Shown here: positions 44,502 through 55,721 of the stretch, piece by piece
How the letters are laid out: the number at the start of each line of letters is the position of its first letter
How positions within the stretch are numbered: the stretch's first letter is position 1
Assembly (NCBI GenBank): GCA_963383645.1
Contig: OY726569.1
Span: 28,477,099-28,541,098 of the forward strand
From: Muscardinus avellanarius
Lineage: Eukaryota; Chordata; Mammalia; Rodentia; Gliridae
Reading direction: 5' to 3'
DNA: 64,000 nucleotides
Translations under genes and position numbers: made by a program
The notes under the pieces: model-generated
Told to the model about the DNA's origin: nothing
The model's input: the letters and a program-made list of their open reading frames with translations, nothing else
Databases searched by the model: none

Positions 44502-44680
44502 CTAGGGATGGAACCCAGGGTCATTCGACCTCCAAGTTACACCCCAGCTCCATTTTTTATTCTTTATTTTGAAACAGGATCTCAATGAGTTGCAGAGGGG
44601 CTCACTAAGTTGCTGAGGCTGTCCTCCAAATGTGATCCTCCTGTCTCCGCCTCCCAAGCACTGGGATTGTAAATGTGTAG
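44502..44680 (-). repeat. Dimeric SINE
   Basis: Reverse copy: GGGATGGAACCCAGGGTCAT, TTTGAAACAGGATCTCAATG, ending CAAGCACTGGGATTGTAAAT. Confidence 0.85.
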
Positions 44681-44844
44681 CTGAGGGAGAGAGTCTGTCA
44701 AGAGCACAGTGGACGACAGTTCTCGGCACTTCTGATGACTGCTGAGAGTAGCGATCGGTGTGTTTTCCCTTACGTTTTATTAGAACAACAGCATAAGGTA
44801 TTATTACCCCGTGCTTATTATTTTATTATTTGCTTCATTCACAG

Positions 44845-45225
44845 CCCAATCCAAATGCTCTGAGTCAGGCAGGAGTAAGTTCAGATCCTAACGTTGGTGC
44901 AGCACGTCTCCATTTCCTCGTTGGGAAAATGAGAACACGGCCTGATGGGGTCAGTGAACACCTGGGACTGCAGAGCCACGTACACGGCTGAACACACGTC
45001 GGACACAGAGCAGACGCCCAGTATCGGCTCACTCGCTTCTGCAGGCCAGGGCTGAGTCTTTATAATCCCAGGCCCACAGCACAGATGCCTAATTATTTGC
45101 TAAATTTTAGAGACAAAAGGTCTACAAATGGTCAACAGACAGTAAGTGGCAGAACAGGCCCCTGAATTAACACTTCAGATCATCTTCCTGTACACCAGGC
45201 CGCCTCTCTGGAGGTTTGAAAATAC
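44845..45225. repeat. MIR fragments, both orientations
   Basis: Forward piece at 44,845-45,020 (AGTTCAGATCCTAAC, CTCCATTTCCTCGTTGGGAA). Reverse piece at about 45,115-45,225 (AGTAAGTGGCAGAACAGGCC). Both are diverged. Confidence 0.55.
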
Positions 45226-45454
45226 TTTTTATCCCACTTAAAGTTTGGGGCTGGGCATGCATGGTGGCACAGACATGCTTATAAACTCAGTGTAAGCAAA
45301 TAAAATACCTTTCATCTTGTCCTTCATAAGCTTCAGTCCTGCTTCTTCCTTACTCCCTCACCTAAGATCTTTGTTCAAGGAAGCATTTTTACCCTAAGAG
45401 AAATCCACTTTTGATACTTGCTAAAAAAATTTTTTTAAAATTAACTGCAGGGGT

Positions 45455-45662
45455 TTTTGTTTTGTGCTACTGGGAATTGAACCCAGGGGCATTCTACCTC
45501 CAAGCCACACCCTCAGCCCTATTTTTTATTCTTTATTTTGAAACAGGGTCTAAGTTGTGGAAGGCCTCACTAAGTAGCTGAAGCTGGCTTCGAACCTGCA
45601 ATCCTCCTGTATCGGCCTCCCAAATACTGGGATTACAAGTGTGTGCCACCACGCCCAGCTTA
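45455..45662 (-). repeat. Dimeric SINE
   Basis: Reverse copy: TGCTACTGGGAATTGAACCC to GTGTGTGCCACCACGCCCAG. Confidence 0.88.
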
Positions 45663-46735
45663 ACTGCAGTTTTAAAGTCAGAGAGCAATAAAATTTTAGT
45701 CTAGACTCTAGAGCCCAGTTCCACAACCCACCACCAAGATACAACAGCAAGATCCTGCTGACTTTGTCCAAAAGTTCCCTTTTTCTGGGCATTAGCCATT
45801 GGAGGCTCACCAAGCCTCCAAAACCAAAGAACAGGCCTATGACCCCTCCTAGTATTTTCCAGTAGCATAACAAAAAATGTTTTGAAGCCCAACATGAAAG
45901 GATGTGATCAAAGAGGCCAAAGGTATAGGCTGCTAAGAAAACATGCAAGATGGTTTCCATGTGATTGGGAACAGGAAGTATGTGGGCAGGAGGTGCTCAG
46001 GGTTGGGTTTCCCACCACTGCAGGGAACAGACCAAGGACAGTGGTTGTGGGAGATGGCTTCTGGCCAACAAGAGTACAGAAAATAAAATAAACCACCCCA
46101 TGGAGATGTTGGCCTGGAGGCAGCAGGAAATGCGGGGATATACCCCAACCTATACAGGGGCATTCAAAACCAACCCCTTCAACACGTCAGCTAAACACCT
46201 AAGAATGGAAAACTCAATTAGGGGTAGGGAAGAAAATGTGTTTCTGCAGGCTTAAAGGAACAGCCACACAGCTAACTCTTCTGCACATATGGGGTTGAGA
46301 ACCACAGAGCAAGTCAACAGGAGCCTAAAAACAAATTAGCCAGCTATAATGAGCCTTTAACTAAATATAAACCCCAAGACCTCAACAGCAGTCTGCAGGT
46401 TGTGCGCTAATACAAATGGTGAAAACACACAAAAGCTGTTTCCGTTGATAATTGACTTGGGTAAATCACAAACTCTAGGACAAGAGCTAGTCTGATATTT
46501 GAGAACTTAGTTATCTGCCCCATGTACCTCAAAATCACTGAGAAAATCTGTATATAAAAGGCTCTGAAAAGTAGGGCTTTTTGGTAGTTATTACTATCAT
46601 TCCTAGTATTTAATCAATTTGTTTTGAAGTCCAGATGCTTTTATTTGAAATATGTTTTTCCAATCTGGAATAAAAAGAATCCAGAAGTCTCCTGATAAAG
46701 CTACTTGATATCTGCATGTTAACTTTTTTTTTTTT
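45663..46735. other. Intergenic stretch, no gene seen
   Basis: About 1.1 kb without SINE. Opposed open frames at 45,550-46,255 share the same bases on both strands and show no domain. No splice or RSS structure was recognised. Confidence 0.45.
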
Positions 46736-46743
46736 AATCTTTT

Positions 46744-47163
46744 TTTCTTTTTGCTGTCCTGGGGGTGGAACCCAGGAGCATTCTACCTCCGAGATATATC
46801 TTCAGCCCTATTTTTTAATTCTTATTTTAAAACAGGGTCTCACTGAGCTGTGGAGGACCTCACTAAGTGGCTGAGGCTGGCCATAAACCGCTATCCTCCT
46901 GTCTCAGCCTCCCAAAAGCTGGATTACAAGCATGCGCCACCTCGCCTGGCTCTACATGTTAACTTTTTTTCTTGTGGAACTCAGGGGCTTTTCTACCTCC
47001 GGGCTATACTCCCAGACCTATTTTATATTTTATTTGGAAACAGGGTCTCACTTAGTTGCTGAGAGCCTCACTAAGTAGCTAGGCTGGCTTCGAACCTGTG
47101 CGATCCTCCTGTCTCAATCTCCCAAGTGCAGGGATTATACGCATGCGCCATCATGCCTGGCTT
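46744..47163 (-). repeat. Two tandem reverse SINEs
   Basis: Copies at 46,744-46,950 and 46,965-47,163, each with GGGTCTCACT and a GCGCCA end. The motif ACATGTTAACTTTTTTT before the second copy and GCATGTTAACTTCTAAAG after it indicate a target-site duplication around TGCATGTTAACTT. Confidence 0.87.
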
Positions 47164-47404
47164 GCATGTTAACTTCTAAAGCAAATTAGTAGTAGCAAAC
47201 CATGGCCCAAAGTCAGTTTTGTAAACAGTTATACCGGAACACAGCTATACTCATTTGTTTAGGAAAAAGTGTGTTGACTCCTGTCTAGAGCCGTCCTCAG
47301 ACGTTAGTGTGCGTTAGTTAGGCAGAGAGCTAATATGGAACACAGAGGCCCAAGCCTCTCACCAAGTTCCCAGGTAGCAAAGTACACCAAAAATTGGGAT
47401 GGTG

Positions 47405-47725
47405 CTTCTCAAACTTCAGTGTGCACACAAATCACCAGCTTACTTTGTTAAAATAAAAATTCTGATTCTGTAGTTTCAGAGAGCAACCCGGGACGCTCCT
47501 TTTCAAATAACTCCCAGGCAATGTCAATGTTGCCGCAGTGATTACATTTTGAGTAGTGAAAATCCTGAGCCCTGCTCCTCCCTTGCACAGTGGTCACCTG
47601 GGTAGATTAACCACAGCTACACCCCTAAAAGATCGAACTGCTCTGGTGTGACTCAGGCATTGAGATTTTGGCTTTGAGTTCCCCAGGTTATGCTAATGTT
47701 CGGCCAAGCTGGAGAACCTATGGGG
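47405..47725. mobile_element. MER5A-like DNA transposon relics, two in a row
   Basis: Bases 47,405-47,560 show TGCTTCTCAAACTTCAGTGTGC, AATCACCAGC, AATTCTGATTCTGTAG and ATTACATTTTGAGTAG, the MER5A layout. Bases 47,565-47,725 repeat a similar plan (GAGCCCTGCTC, GGTTATGCTAATGTT, AGCTGGAGAACC). Quoted motifs are separate pieces. Non-autonomous hAT-Charlie relics. Confidence 0.65.
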
Positions 47726-47767
47726 CACAACTTGTCTCAGCAGTCAGCTAAATTTAAATAGTGAAAG

Positions 47768-48185
47768 CCGGCCGAGTGTGGTGGCACACGCTTGTAATCC
47801 TAGCAGTAGGGAGACTGAGACAGGAGGATCACGGTTCGCAGCCAGCCTCAGCTACTTAGTGAGGCCCTCCACAATTTAGTGAGACCCTATTTCAAAATAA
47901 AGAAAAAAGCCAGGCATGGTGGCGCACACTTAGAATCCCTGCGCTTGGGAGGCGGAGACAGGAGGATCGCGCTGGTTTGAAGCAAGCCTCGCTGGCTTAA
48001 GAGACTCTGTTTCCAAATAAAAAAATATATAAAAGAGGTCTGGGAGTGCAGCCCAGAAGTAGAAGGGTTTCCAGGAACCCCAGTACCATCAAAAACCAAA
48101 CAAACAAAATAAAGGAAAAAATAGGGCAGGGGGTGTAGCTCAGCAGTTGAATGCCCCTGGGTTCCATCCCCAGACCTGCAAAATA
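47768..48185 (+). repeat. SINE interrupted by a nested SINE
   Basis: The outer SINE's left half is 47,768-47,906 (GTGTGGTGGCACACGCTTGT). A second, hairpin-subtype SINE is inserted at about 47,907-48,115 (GCCAGGCATGGTGGCGCACA). The outer ID half resumes at 48,122-48,180 (GGGGGTGTAGCTCAGCAGTT to CCCCAGACCTGC). Confidence 0.85.
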
Positions 48186-48436
48186 AATGAATGAATGAAT
48201 GAAGGAAGGAAGGAAGGAAGGAAGGAAGGAAGGTGGTGTGATGGTAAACACTTGTAATCCCAGTACTTGGGACGCTGAGACAGGAGGATAGTGCAGGTTC
48301 GAAGCCAGCCTCAGCCACTTAGTGAGGCTCTCAGCAACTTAGTGAGACCCTGTTTCCAAATAAAATATAAAATAGGTCTGGGAGTATAGCCCAGAGGTAG
48401 AAAGCCCCTGGGTCCCACCCCCAGTACCACCAAAAA
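48184..48436 (+). repeat. (GAAT)n/(GGAA)n run followed by a dimeric SINE
   Basis: Tetranucleotide run AATG/GAAG at 48,184-48,232, then a SINE at about 48,233-48,436 ending CCCCCAGTACCACC. Confidence 0.87.
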
Positions 48437-48459
48437 TGAATTAATTAATTGGTTAATTA

Positions 48460-49145
48460 ATAGTGGAGCTCTATACAGCTTGTTTCCTGGATATGGCAGC
48501 TCTACCGCACACATGATGGACATGGGGTTGCTTGCATGATCCACGCTACGTGCCTAGGCTTCAGCCAGTACAGCGATATTCTACCCAAGCCCCATCATGC
48601 ATTCTGGCCTTAAGGCACAAACCTCGCCTGGATTTCCGCACCCTGCGATAACTGCCGAAACAGAATGAACATTTGTGAAGGAACTCTGGAGAGTATCGTG
48701 GCCTACGACTTGACAGACCAGGACCTCCTCTTTCCGCACTCTGCTTACACTGCCTGGGAGATCCACATTTCGCGTTCTCCACTGATGCATGCTGAAGCAA
48801 ATGTGACTGTGGGAGCACACTCGCTTCCATTTCTAACACAGTGCTTAATGGTGCAGTTCCAGGAACGCGTTGTCAGGAGCGGAACCACCTGTAACAATCA
48901 AGGATTAGTAAAGGCTTACCTGCTTCAGGGAAGAAAAAAGACTGCCATTTCCCAGGGTTGTCAGCACTACCTTCTGTCATTAATTTCAAATACACTTAAT
49001 AAAAACAAAGACTCAGTTCACAGTTGCAAGTTACCAAATCTTAAGGAGTCTACAGGACTGAAGGGGGGAAAAAGACATTGAAACAAAAATAAAAACAAAA
49101 ACAGAGGCATATGGAGGAGTGACACTGAGTTTTTTAATTTGGAAG
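48460..49145. other. Unique block beside the DAD1 3' end, function unknown
   Basis: Roughly 0.7 kb without recognised repeats, between a SINE and the DAD1 terminal exon. A 138-codon frame (48,665-49,081, + strand) begins MNICEGTLES but has no domain I recognise and no splice or poly(A) context. In other mammals this interval carries locus-control hypersensitive sites; a match to one is not demonstrated. Confidence 0.35.
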
Positions 49146-49149
49146 GTAA

Positions 49150-49305
49150 CGGTTACAATTAATGAAAGGCAGGGGTGTTAACAAACGTCCATTACGGAGC
49201 TGCTCCTACAGTGAGTGCGGGCCTCCTGGATGCCGCGGACCAAGTCAGAGCGGCCCAACAAGCTGCCGTCTCGTGAACACTTAAACAAAGGACGTCAAGG
49301 TAAAC
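49150..49305 (-). other. DAD1: DAD1 terminal exon (3' UTR)
   Basis: On the - strand an acceptor CTTCTTTCTTTTAG (plus-strand 49,306-49,319) precedes this exon. The plus-strand blocks CCAACAAGCTGCCGTCTC and GGTTACAATTAATGAAAGGC match the reverse complement of the human DAD1 3' UTR as I recall it. The signal near the end reads ATTAAT rather than AATAAA. Wholly untranslated, because the stop codon is in the upstream exon. The 3' boundary is approximate. Confidence 0.78.
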
Positions 49306-49499
49306 CTAAAAGAAAGAAGAGGAAAGGTAAATGTCTAATGACACTGCAGAAATACTCCCAAACCCACAAGCCAGTTATGGGGCTCCTAAACTCAGGACTC
49401 TATGTAACCCAGACTACAACCAGAATGAGGCCATATTTTTCACAGAATATTTTATTGTAAAAGCATCTACAAAAATAACGTTCAAACCTTAATTCAAAG

Positions 49500-49700
49500 C
49501 CCATCGAGGCAAGACTGACTAGGAACCGGGGACGCTGGTTCTCACTCTGGCTCTGTCATTATTTAGCAGCTTAATCTGCATACGTCTTACTGACCTCCCT
49601 GGTCCACAATTCTCTGAGCTAAAGGAGATGCAGATCTAAACCGTTTCTAAAGCCTGGACTCCGAGTTTTGAGGAGGATAAGGGGAGCAAGGACTTGAGAA
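49500..49700 (+). repeat. MIR element
   Basis: Reads CTGGTTCTCACTCTGGCTC, TTTAGCAGCTTAATCTGC, CTCCCTGGTCCACAATTCTC and TAAAGGAGATGCAGATCTAA. Confidence 0.6.
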
Positions 49701-50389
49701 AGGAGAGAAAAAATCTCAATCTCATATAACAAAAGACCAACAGAAAAATCAAGTTTTCATTTTAAAAAAAGATTACTTTGGGTAGGGTGGAAAATGAGTC
49801 CAAGAGAAGTGCGCTGCCCATGCAGACGGCCTGGGCCCCAGCCCCTGGGGCAGCGCCCTCCCAGAAGATACAAGCTTCCTTTTCAGACCCTTGGCGCGGA
49901 CTTTCCACTGAGTGGGCCCCATCGTGGGGGTGGCCAGAAACTGACCTCCTGGCCCTATCGGCTTCAACATTTCTAACTATAAGCAGCCAATTTTGCCATA
50001 ATTTGACAATAAATATGCTGTTATCATCTACGTATGCCATGACTTGAAAAAGGTTGAGAAATACAACCTTTCAGAAGGACTGGGCTGCCCAGCCTAGCAA
50101 GTAAACAAGTACCACCTTACTTTTGCATACTGGCTCAAGTGACTTAGAGATGCTAGTATCAGCACAAAGAAAAGTAGTTAAGATTTCTTAGCCAGAATGC
50201 TTTTATTTCCCTAACAATGACATACAAAGATATGTTGCATGATTGCAAAACATTTCTGTATCAGCGGAACTATAAGAAATGTGTAAAAGACATCCAGTTT
50301 AATACAGAAGTCAAACTCCAAGATTTTATGATATTAAAATCTAAAATGGTTAGGTCTGTCCATTTGGAAGTCAAAAGTGACTAATGAAG

Positions 50390-50620
50390 CTGGACTGGCA
50401 CAGGTTTGTAATCCCAAAATTTAGGAGGCTGAGACAGGAGACTCACAGGCTCAAGGACAGCCTCAGCAATGCAGGAAGGCTCTCAGCCACCCAATGAGAC
50501 GGCTTCAAAACAAAAAATAAAAAGGGTGGGAACGTAGTTCAGAGGCAGAATTTTCCTGAGTTCAATCCCCAATAACACACATGCACACAGACAGATACAC
50601 ACACACACACACACACATAC
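50390..50620 (+). repeat. Dimeric SINE ending in (CA)n
   Basis: Starts GCTGGACTGGCACAGGTTTG. The ID half is GGGAACGTAGTTCAGAGGCA and the tail grades into a CA microsatellite at 50,575-50,617. Confidence 0.83.
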
Positions 50621-51469
50621 TCATGAGAGCAAGCTCTTGGAAAATGGTTTTCAGAAAAGTGCCATTTACAAATGTCCCCCTTCTCTTAAGGCAAAGATAT
50701 ATTGACCAGACATTATTCCAAGAGTTGAGCTCCTAAAATTCTCTGAGATGCCAGTTCTGCCTGAGGGAAGCTCAGTGGTTGCCTCGAATGTGTGAGGCCA
50801 GAGGGAAGGAAGGAGGGAAAGAAAAAGGAAGAGAATAAAGAAAAATTCGTTCAACAAAACTGAACTATTCAATAGCTGAAAAGAATGGTTTCAACTTTTA
50901 ACAAGGGGATAAAGATTTTGGGGAACTGACTAATACGACCTCCTCCCCTGATATCAAGACGTGCAAAACGGAAGACACCTACTGAGAACGTTAGCAGGAC
51001 GTCTTCAGTCTATTTCACCCATGCAGAAAAGCAGTGACATTTGCTCAGTCTGTTCTAATCGTCTTAAAAGAAAGCCAGGTACAATACAAAGAACTGTTGA
51101 AAATAATTACTCCTGTACAGATAGAAATGATAATGCCAGACAGGGTCATTATTTGGAATGTATATTCTTCTCCAGCACCATCTCTATTCAGACACTAACA
51201 CCATGCAGATATGATCAAATGCTGATTTTCCTTCGAATCCATCTCATCCTGGATCCTGACCACCCAATTAAAACTGAAAATGGAGATAATGAGAATCAAA
51301 GAATTCTACAGAAATTCCAAATTCAGAGCTCAATCTGAATCACTATAATTTTGGAAGGCACAGTTAAAATATTTCTAAAAATGAAAGAAGCATCAGGGAG
51401 CGCTAGACCAGACCCTTGCTTTGTGGCGACGAGAGAACTGTAACCTGACAGTGTGACAGATTTGTCTAG

Positions 51470-51960
51470 AGCTGTGCTGTCCAACACTGCAGCCACTAGC
51501 CATAGGTAACTATTTAAGCATAATTAAAATGAAAAAGAAATAGGCAGGTGTGATGGCACACACATTCAATCCCAACTACTTCAGAGGCGGAGGCAGGAGT
51601 TTTGGAAGTTCCAGGCCAGCTTAGGCAAATTAGCAAAGCCCTGCCTCAAATAGTAAAAAAAAAAAAAAAAAAGGGCTGGGGATTATAGCTCAGTGGTAGA
51701 ACACCCCTAGATTCAACCCTCAGTACCACAAAATAAAAATAAAAATTAAAGAGCTAGGGACAGAGGTCAGGGATAGAGCACTTGCCTAGCAGGAGAATCC
51801 TGGGTTCAATCCCCAATACCATCCCCCAAAAAATCAAATAAATTAATTTTGCAATTCCTCAGTCACTTAGCCACATTTCACATGTTCAATAACCACGTGT
51901 GGCTAGTGGTTTCCATACTGGGCAGTGCAGATCCAGAATATTTCCACACTGTAGAAGGTG
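51470..51960. mobile_element. Ancient DNA-transposon relic split by SINEs
   Basis: Outer ends: TGTGCTGTCCAACACTGCAG and AGCCACTAGCCATAGG at 51,470-51,510; AGCCACATTTCACATGTTCA and GTGTGGCTAGTGGTTTCCAT then GGGCAGTGCAGATC at 51,870-51,930. These match a common mammalian non-autonomous element with TGTCCAATA-type ends. The middle is replaced by a dimeric SINE (51,540-51,735) and an ID unit (51,745-51,835). Confidence 0.7.
51540..51835 (+). repeat. Dimeric SINE plus ID monomer
   Basis: The dimer has GGCAGGTGTGATGGCACACA and GGGGATTATAGCTCAGTGGT. The ID unit has GGATAGAGCACTTGCCTAGC and ends GGTTCAATCCCCAATACC. Confidence 0.87.
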
Positions 51961-52064
51961 CCGGTCCCAGGTCACCCTCGCTAGAATAACTCAGATCTCC
52001 TGATGTGCATACTCCTAGACCAGATCAAGAATGCCCAACTTCGCAGAAAAGAAAAGCAAGTTTA

Positions 52065-52162
52065 AGCCGGCGTGGTGGCACACACTTGTAATCCCAGTAC
52101 TTGATGCTGAGATAGGAGGATTGGTTTAATCCCCAGTACCAGAAGAAGAAAAAAGCAAGTTC

Positions 52163-52212
<50 letters not shown>
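52065..52212 (+). repeat. Truncated SINE and (GT)n microsatellite
   Basis: A SINE lacking most of its middle (GCCGGCGTGGTGGCACACAC joined early to TTTAATCCCCAGTACC) is followed by about 21 GT units at 52,170-52,212. Confidence 0.85.
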
Positions 52213-52214
<2 letters not shown>

Positions 52215-52234
52215 ATCACGTACATTGGGATTTC

Positions 52235-52440
52235 CCCTCCCCCTCCTGCCCCCCTCAGTTAGGTCGCCATATTTGCTCATCTAAATCTCTCCTTTTTCTA
52301 GAGTTCCTCCTATGACCCATTTTCTCCCTAGCTTCCACATATTAGGGAGAGCATCCGATTTCTTCCTTTTTGTGACTGACTAATCTCACTTAGCATAATG
52401 TTCTCCAGTTTAATATTTTTAATATTAAAGTTTAATATTT
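52235..52440. mobile_element. L1 LINE fragment
   Basis: The phrase GACTAATCTCACTTAGCATA followed by ATGTTCTCCAGTTT and the preceding CATATTAGGGAGAGCATCCG resemble a common L1 segment. Short and diverged; orientation not assigned. Confidence 0.45.
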
Positions 52441-52500
52441 TAATGAAAACCTTCTAATAGGAAGATGTATATATTCATCATTCAAAAGGCCTTGAACAGG

Positions 52501-52725
52501 CCAAGTGTGATGGCTCATGCTTGTAATCCCAGCATTTGTGAGGCTGAGACAGGACGATTGCAGTTCACAGCCAGCCTCAGCTACTTAGTGAGGCCTTTGT
52601 AGCTCAGTAAGACCCTGTTTCAAAATAAAGAACGAAAAAATAGGGCTGGGGGTGTCACTCGGAGGTAGAATGCCTCTGGGTTCCATCCCTGGTACTGCCA
52701 AAAAAAAAAAAAAAAAAAAAAAAAA
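52501..52725 (+). repeat. Dimeric SINE
   Basis: Starts CAAGTGTGATGGCTCATGCT; ID half GGGGGTGTCACTCGGAGGTA; ends TGGTACTGCC with A tail. Confidence 0.88.
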
Positions 52726-52794
52726 GCCTTGAATATAATAGTGAGGAATATTAAAGTTTGAAGTCCAAGTATCCATTTCAAGTTCCCACTTACT

Positions 52795-53345
52795 AGTTTC
52801 ACAGCCAGGATAAGTCAACTTAAATTTTGCCATAGTTTAATTCCTCAGATATAAAATGGGAATACTATTTGTCTACCTCCATCTCAGGATGGGTGGCAAA
52901 AATCAAGTGCATTAATATAGGTAAACGTATATATGGAAGGTATGTGAATCTTATAAGCTTGGTAATATGGTGAGTATAAAACCTTTTACAAATATTATTT
53001 AATTTTGTAAAAGGCCTTATACAGATACTCTGCATTCAGTTATGAACAGTTACACTTTAATATTCTACTTTCTGTGACTGGAAGGTGGAAATCTACAAAT
53101 ACAGATTTAAAGCAACAACTAAAGAAAAAAAGGAAGGCCCACCTGAGGATCCACAAAACAGCACATTCCTCCCTAAACACAACAGGGACCAACAGAAAGT
53201 GTATTAATGAAAGGTCAACAGTCAGGCCACACTACTCACCATGAGAAGAGGGAAACTGAGGCTCGGAGACAAGCTTATTTGTACATTCAACTAATTACAG
53301 GTAAAAGTCCACAGTGCAGGTCTTCCAACTTACCTCCTATGCAGC
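52795..53345. repeat. MIR fragments, forward then reverse
   Basis: Forward piece 52,795-52,935 (CCTCAGATATAAAATGGGAA, CATTAATATAGGTAAACG). Reverse piece about 53,215-53,345 (GAAACTGAGGCTCGGAGACA, AGTGCAGGTCTTCCAAC). Confidence 0.6.
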
Positions 53346-53376
53346 ACAGTCTTTCATGTGAATCTTTTCCTTAGCT

Positions 53377-53377
<1 letters not shown>

Positions 53378-53419
<42 letters not shown>

Positions 53420-53606
53420 TTTTGGTGGTACTGGGATTCCTAGAAACCCTGCTACCTCCGGGCTACACTCCCAGACCTATTTTATACTTTTTTATTTTTG
53501 GAAACAGGGTCTCTTAAGCCAGAGCAGCTGGCTTCGAACCTGCGTGATCCTCCTGTCTCCGCCTCCCAAGCGTGGGGATTACAAGTGTGTGCCACCACGC
53601 CCGGCT
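53378..53606 (-). repeat. (TTTA)n run and reverse SINE
   Basis: (TTTA)n at 53,378-53,421, then a hairpin-subtype SINE in reverse to GTGCCACCACGCCCGGC at about 53,605. GGGTCTCTTAAGCCAG and GCTGGCTTCGAACC mark the subtype. Confidence 0.88.
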
Positions 53607-53689
53607 TTTCCTTAGCTTTTTTCTTCCATGAAACTTTCCGTATTTTGTAGGATTCAACTAATGCTATAGCTGTTTTCTTGCAGTTAAAA

Positions 53690-53945
53690 ATGATTTATTC
53701 ATTCATACACTTGTTCAACAAATGTGTACTGGGACTGTTAGCCTGTGCTAAGCCTGAAGGTCCCTTTCCCTTGGGGAACTTGAGAGTCCAGTGGGAGAGA
53801 GAGGACTGAATAGTTTCATAACGATGTGATAAATGCAGCCTTAGAGGTGTGCACAGTGGACCTGAGAGTCCAGAGAAGGGCCCGAGAGACATGGGGGCAG
53901 GAGGGACTTGCAGTGGGAGTCATCCAAGAAAATGAGGCAGGGAGT
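53690..53945 (+). repeat. L2 LINE 3'-end fragment
   Basis: Starts TTATTCATTCATACACTTGT, then AACAAATGTGTACTGGGAC, GGGGAACTTGAGAGTCCAGT and GATGTGATAAATGC, the usual L2 tail order. Confidence 0.65.
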
Positions 53946-54074
53946 CAGGACAGCAATGGAATTCATAAACATAAATCCACTTGGTATCCAACCCCCCCAT
54001 CCTTTTGGTTCCCTTATATGGGCCAAATACAAATTAGAGTTCAGCCAACAATCAGTTATCAATTTGGTTTTTTG

Positions 54075-54183
54075 TTTTGTTTTGGTGGTACTGGGGTTGG
54101 AACCCAGGGACGTTCTATCTTCAAGCTACACCCACAGCCCTTTCGTTCTTTATTTTTTAAAACACGGTCTCACTGAGTTGCAA
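54075..54183 (-). repeat. Partial reverse SINE
   Basis: Only the ID half and linker are present: GTACTGGGGTTGGAACCCAG to CACGGTCTCACTGAGTTGCA. Confidence 0.82.
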
Positions 54184-54684
54184 ACATAATAAGCTGATTC
54201 AAGATTTTAAGAATAATTTCACCTTCCAACCAGGGGGAAATGAGCTGAAAAAAGGTTATATGCTGTGCCTATCTAAGATTTTTTATAAATTCAGGATCTC
54301 TCTTGCAACATATTTGGTGGCTGGACCTAATTAAATATAAGATGGAAACATCAAAGAGAAAATAAAATAAAAGATAAATAGGCCCTTCTCATCAACAAAA
54401 CATTAAAAATTACTGCCAGTGGAAGCTCACTGTTGAAAGCAATAAAAGGTCTAAAGTAAACTAAAGAGGGAGCTCTTGAACTGACAAGAAATGGAAGCAG
54501 GTGAAACCTGAGAGTATATGTACACACGATGTTCCCTGTGTAACAAAACCCTAGGCCAATCTAAGGCTCGACACCGCCCACTTCTGGCCAGGATGTCAAG
54601 CAAACCCTGGCCCAGCATTTAGATGCACTTGGGCCTCTGCTGCCCTCCTATGACAGGAAAGAAAGTAAATCTGAGATTTTACTA

Positions 54685-54903
54685 GGCATGGTGGCACAAG
54701 CCTGTAATCCCAGTACTTGGTAGGTGAGAACGGAGGATTAAAGGTTCAAGACCAGCCTCAGCAACTTAGGGAGGCCCTCAATAACTTAGACCCTATTTCA
54801 AAACAAAACAAAAATTTTTTAAAAGAGCTGGGAGTGTAGCTCTGGGGTAGAATGTCCCTGGGGTTCAGGTTCAATCCCTAGTACAAAAAAAAAAAAAAAA
54901 AAA
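54685..54903 (+). repeat. Dimeric SINE
   Basis: Starts AGGCATGGTGGCACAAGCCT, carries GGGAGTGTAGCTCTGGGGTA and ends GGTTCAATCCCTAGTAC plus A tail. Confidence 0.87.
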
Positions 54904-54972
54904 TCAGGGTTTCCCCTTCCCCCAATTTTTCTTATACTTTGTAGTACATTCCCTCAGCAAAGGAAATGAGCA

Positions 54973-54990
54973 ATTCACTAGGTGGCAGCA
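54973..54990 (+). promoter_or_regulatory. Candidate CTCF site in the DAD1 intron
   Basis: TTCACTAGGTGGCAGCAG fits the CTCF core CCACTAGGTGGCAGC with a single change at the first C. Forward orientation. Surrounding sequence is non-repetitive. Confidence 0.6.
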
Positions 54991-55496
54991 GAGCTTAAAG
55001 AATAACCTTCAGATTCCCTTCCAGAAATAATTCTCCAGATTACTCTATGTTGATAAATTTTAAAAGCCAACACAATTCCATGTTTGTAAACAGCACTGCC
55101 TGTCACAGTTAAAATGTTCTGCCCAGTCCTGTAGCCTCCTTACTCTAACTAGAATTAAAGACTGAATTTTTAAAGTCTGAAGGGAGAATATTTCCATAAA
55201 AACAAAGCAACACTTATAAAATTTTAGCACCAGCATCTGGCAAACAGTGTGCAGAGGAGCTGAACACACTTCGCCTCCGGCTTGTCCCTCTGCACCTGGT
55301 TCACCTCTCCCTCTGCTCCAGAGCCCACGTTCCAGACCTTAACCCCCAAAAGTGACGCAATGTGGCTCTTTCCCGCTTTTCCTCACTTCCTACATACATT
55401 AACCTGACAAGCAACATTTTTTAAAAGAATTTCAAAGAAACATGGAAAAACAAAATAGAAAATAACTACAGAAAGAATATAAATTTTCCTTTTCTT

Positions 55497-55683
55497 TTTT
55501 GGGCACTAGGAATTCTATCTCCAAGCCATATCCCCAACCCTTTTGATTTTTTATTTTGAAACAAGTTCTCACTAAATTGCTGAAGACATCGCCAAGTGGC
55601 TAAGGCTGGCCTCAAACCTACGATCCTCCTGTCTCAACCTCCCAAGTCTTGGGATTATAGGTATGCATCACTATGCCCAGCAA
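55497..55683 (-). repeat. Reverse dimeric SINE, diverged
   Basis: Starts TTTGGGCACTAGGAATTCTA, passes TTTTGAAACAAGTTCTCACT and ends GCATCACTATGCCCAGC. Confidence 0.82.
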
Positions 55684-55721
55684 AATATAAAATTTTTAAT
55701 ATTCAAATCTATTGAGTGTAG

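Noticed and set aside
48665..49081. 138-codon open frame on the + strand as a protein-coding gene
   Set aside because: No recognised domain, promoter, splice or poly(A) context and no known gene in the TRAC-DAD1 interval; kept only as part of an unexplained block.
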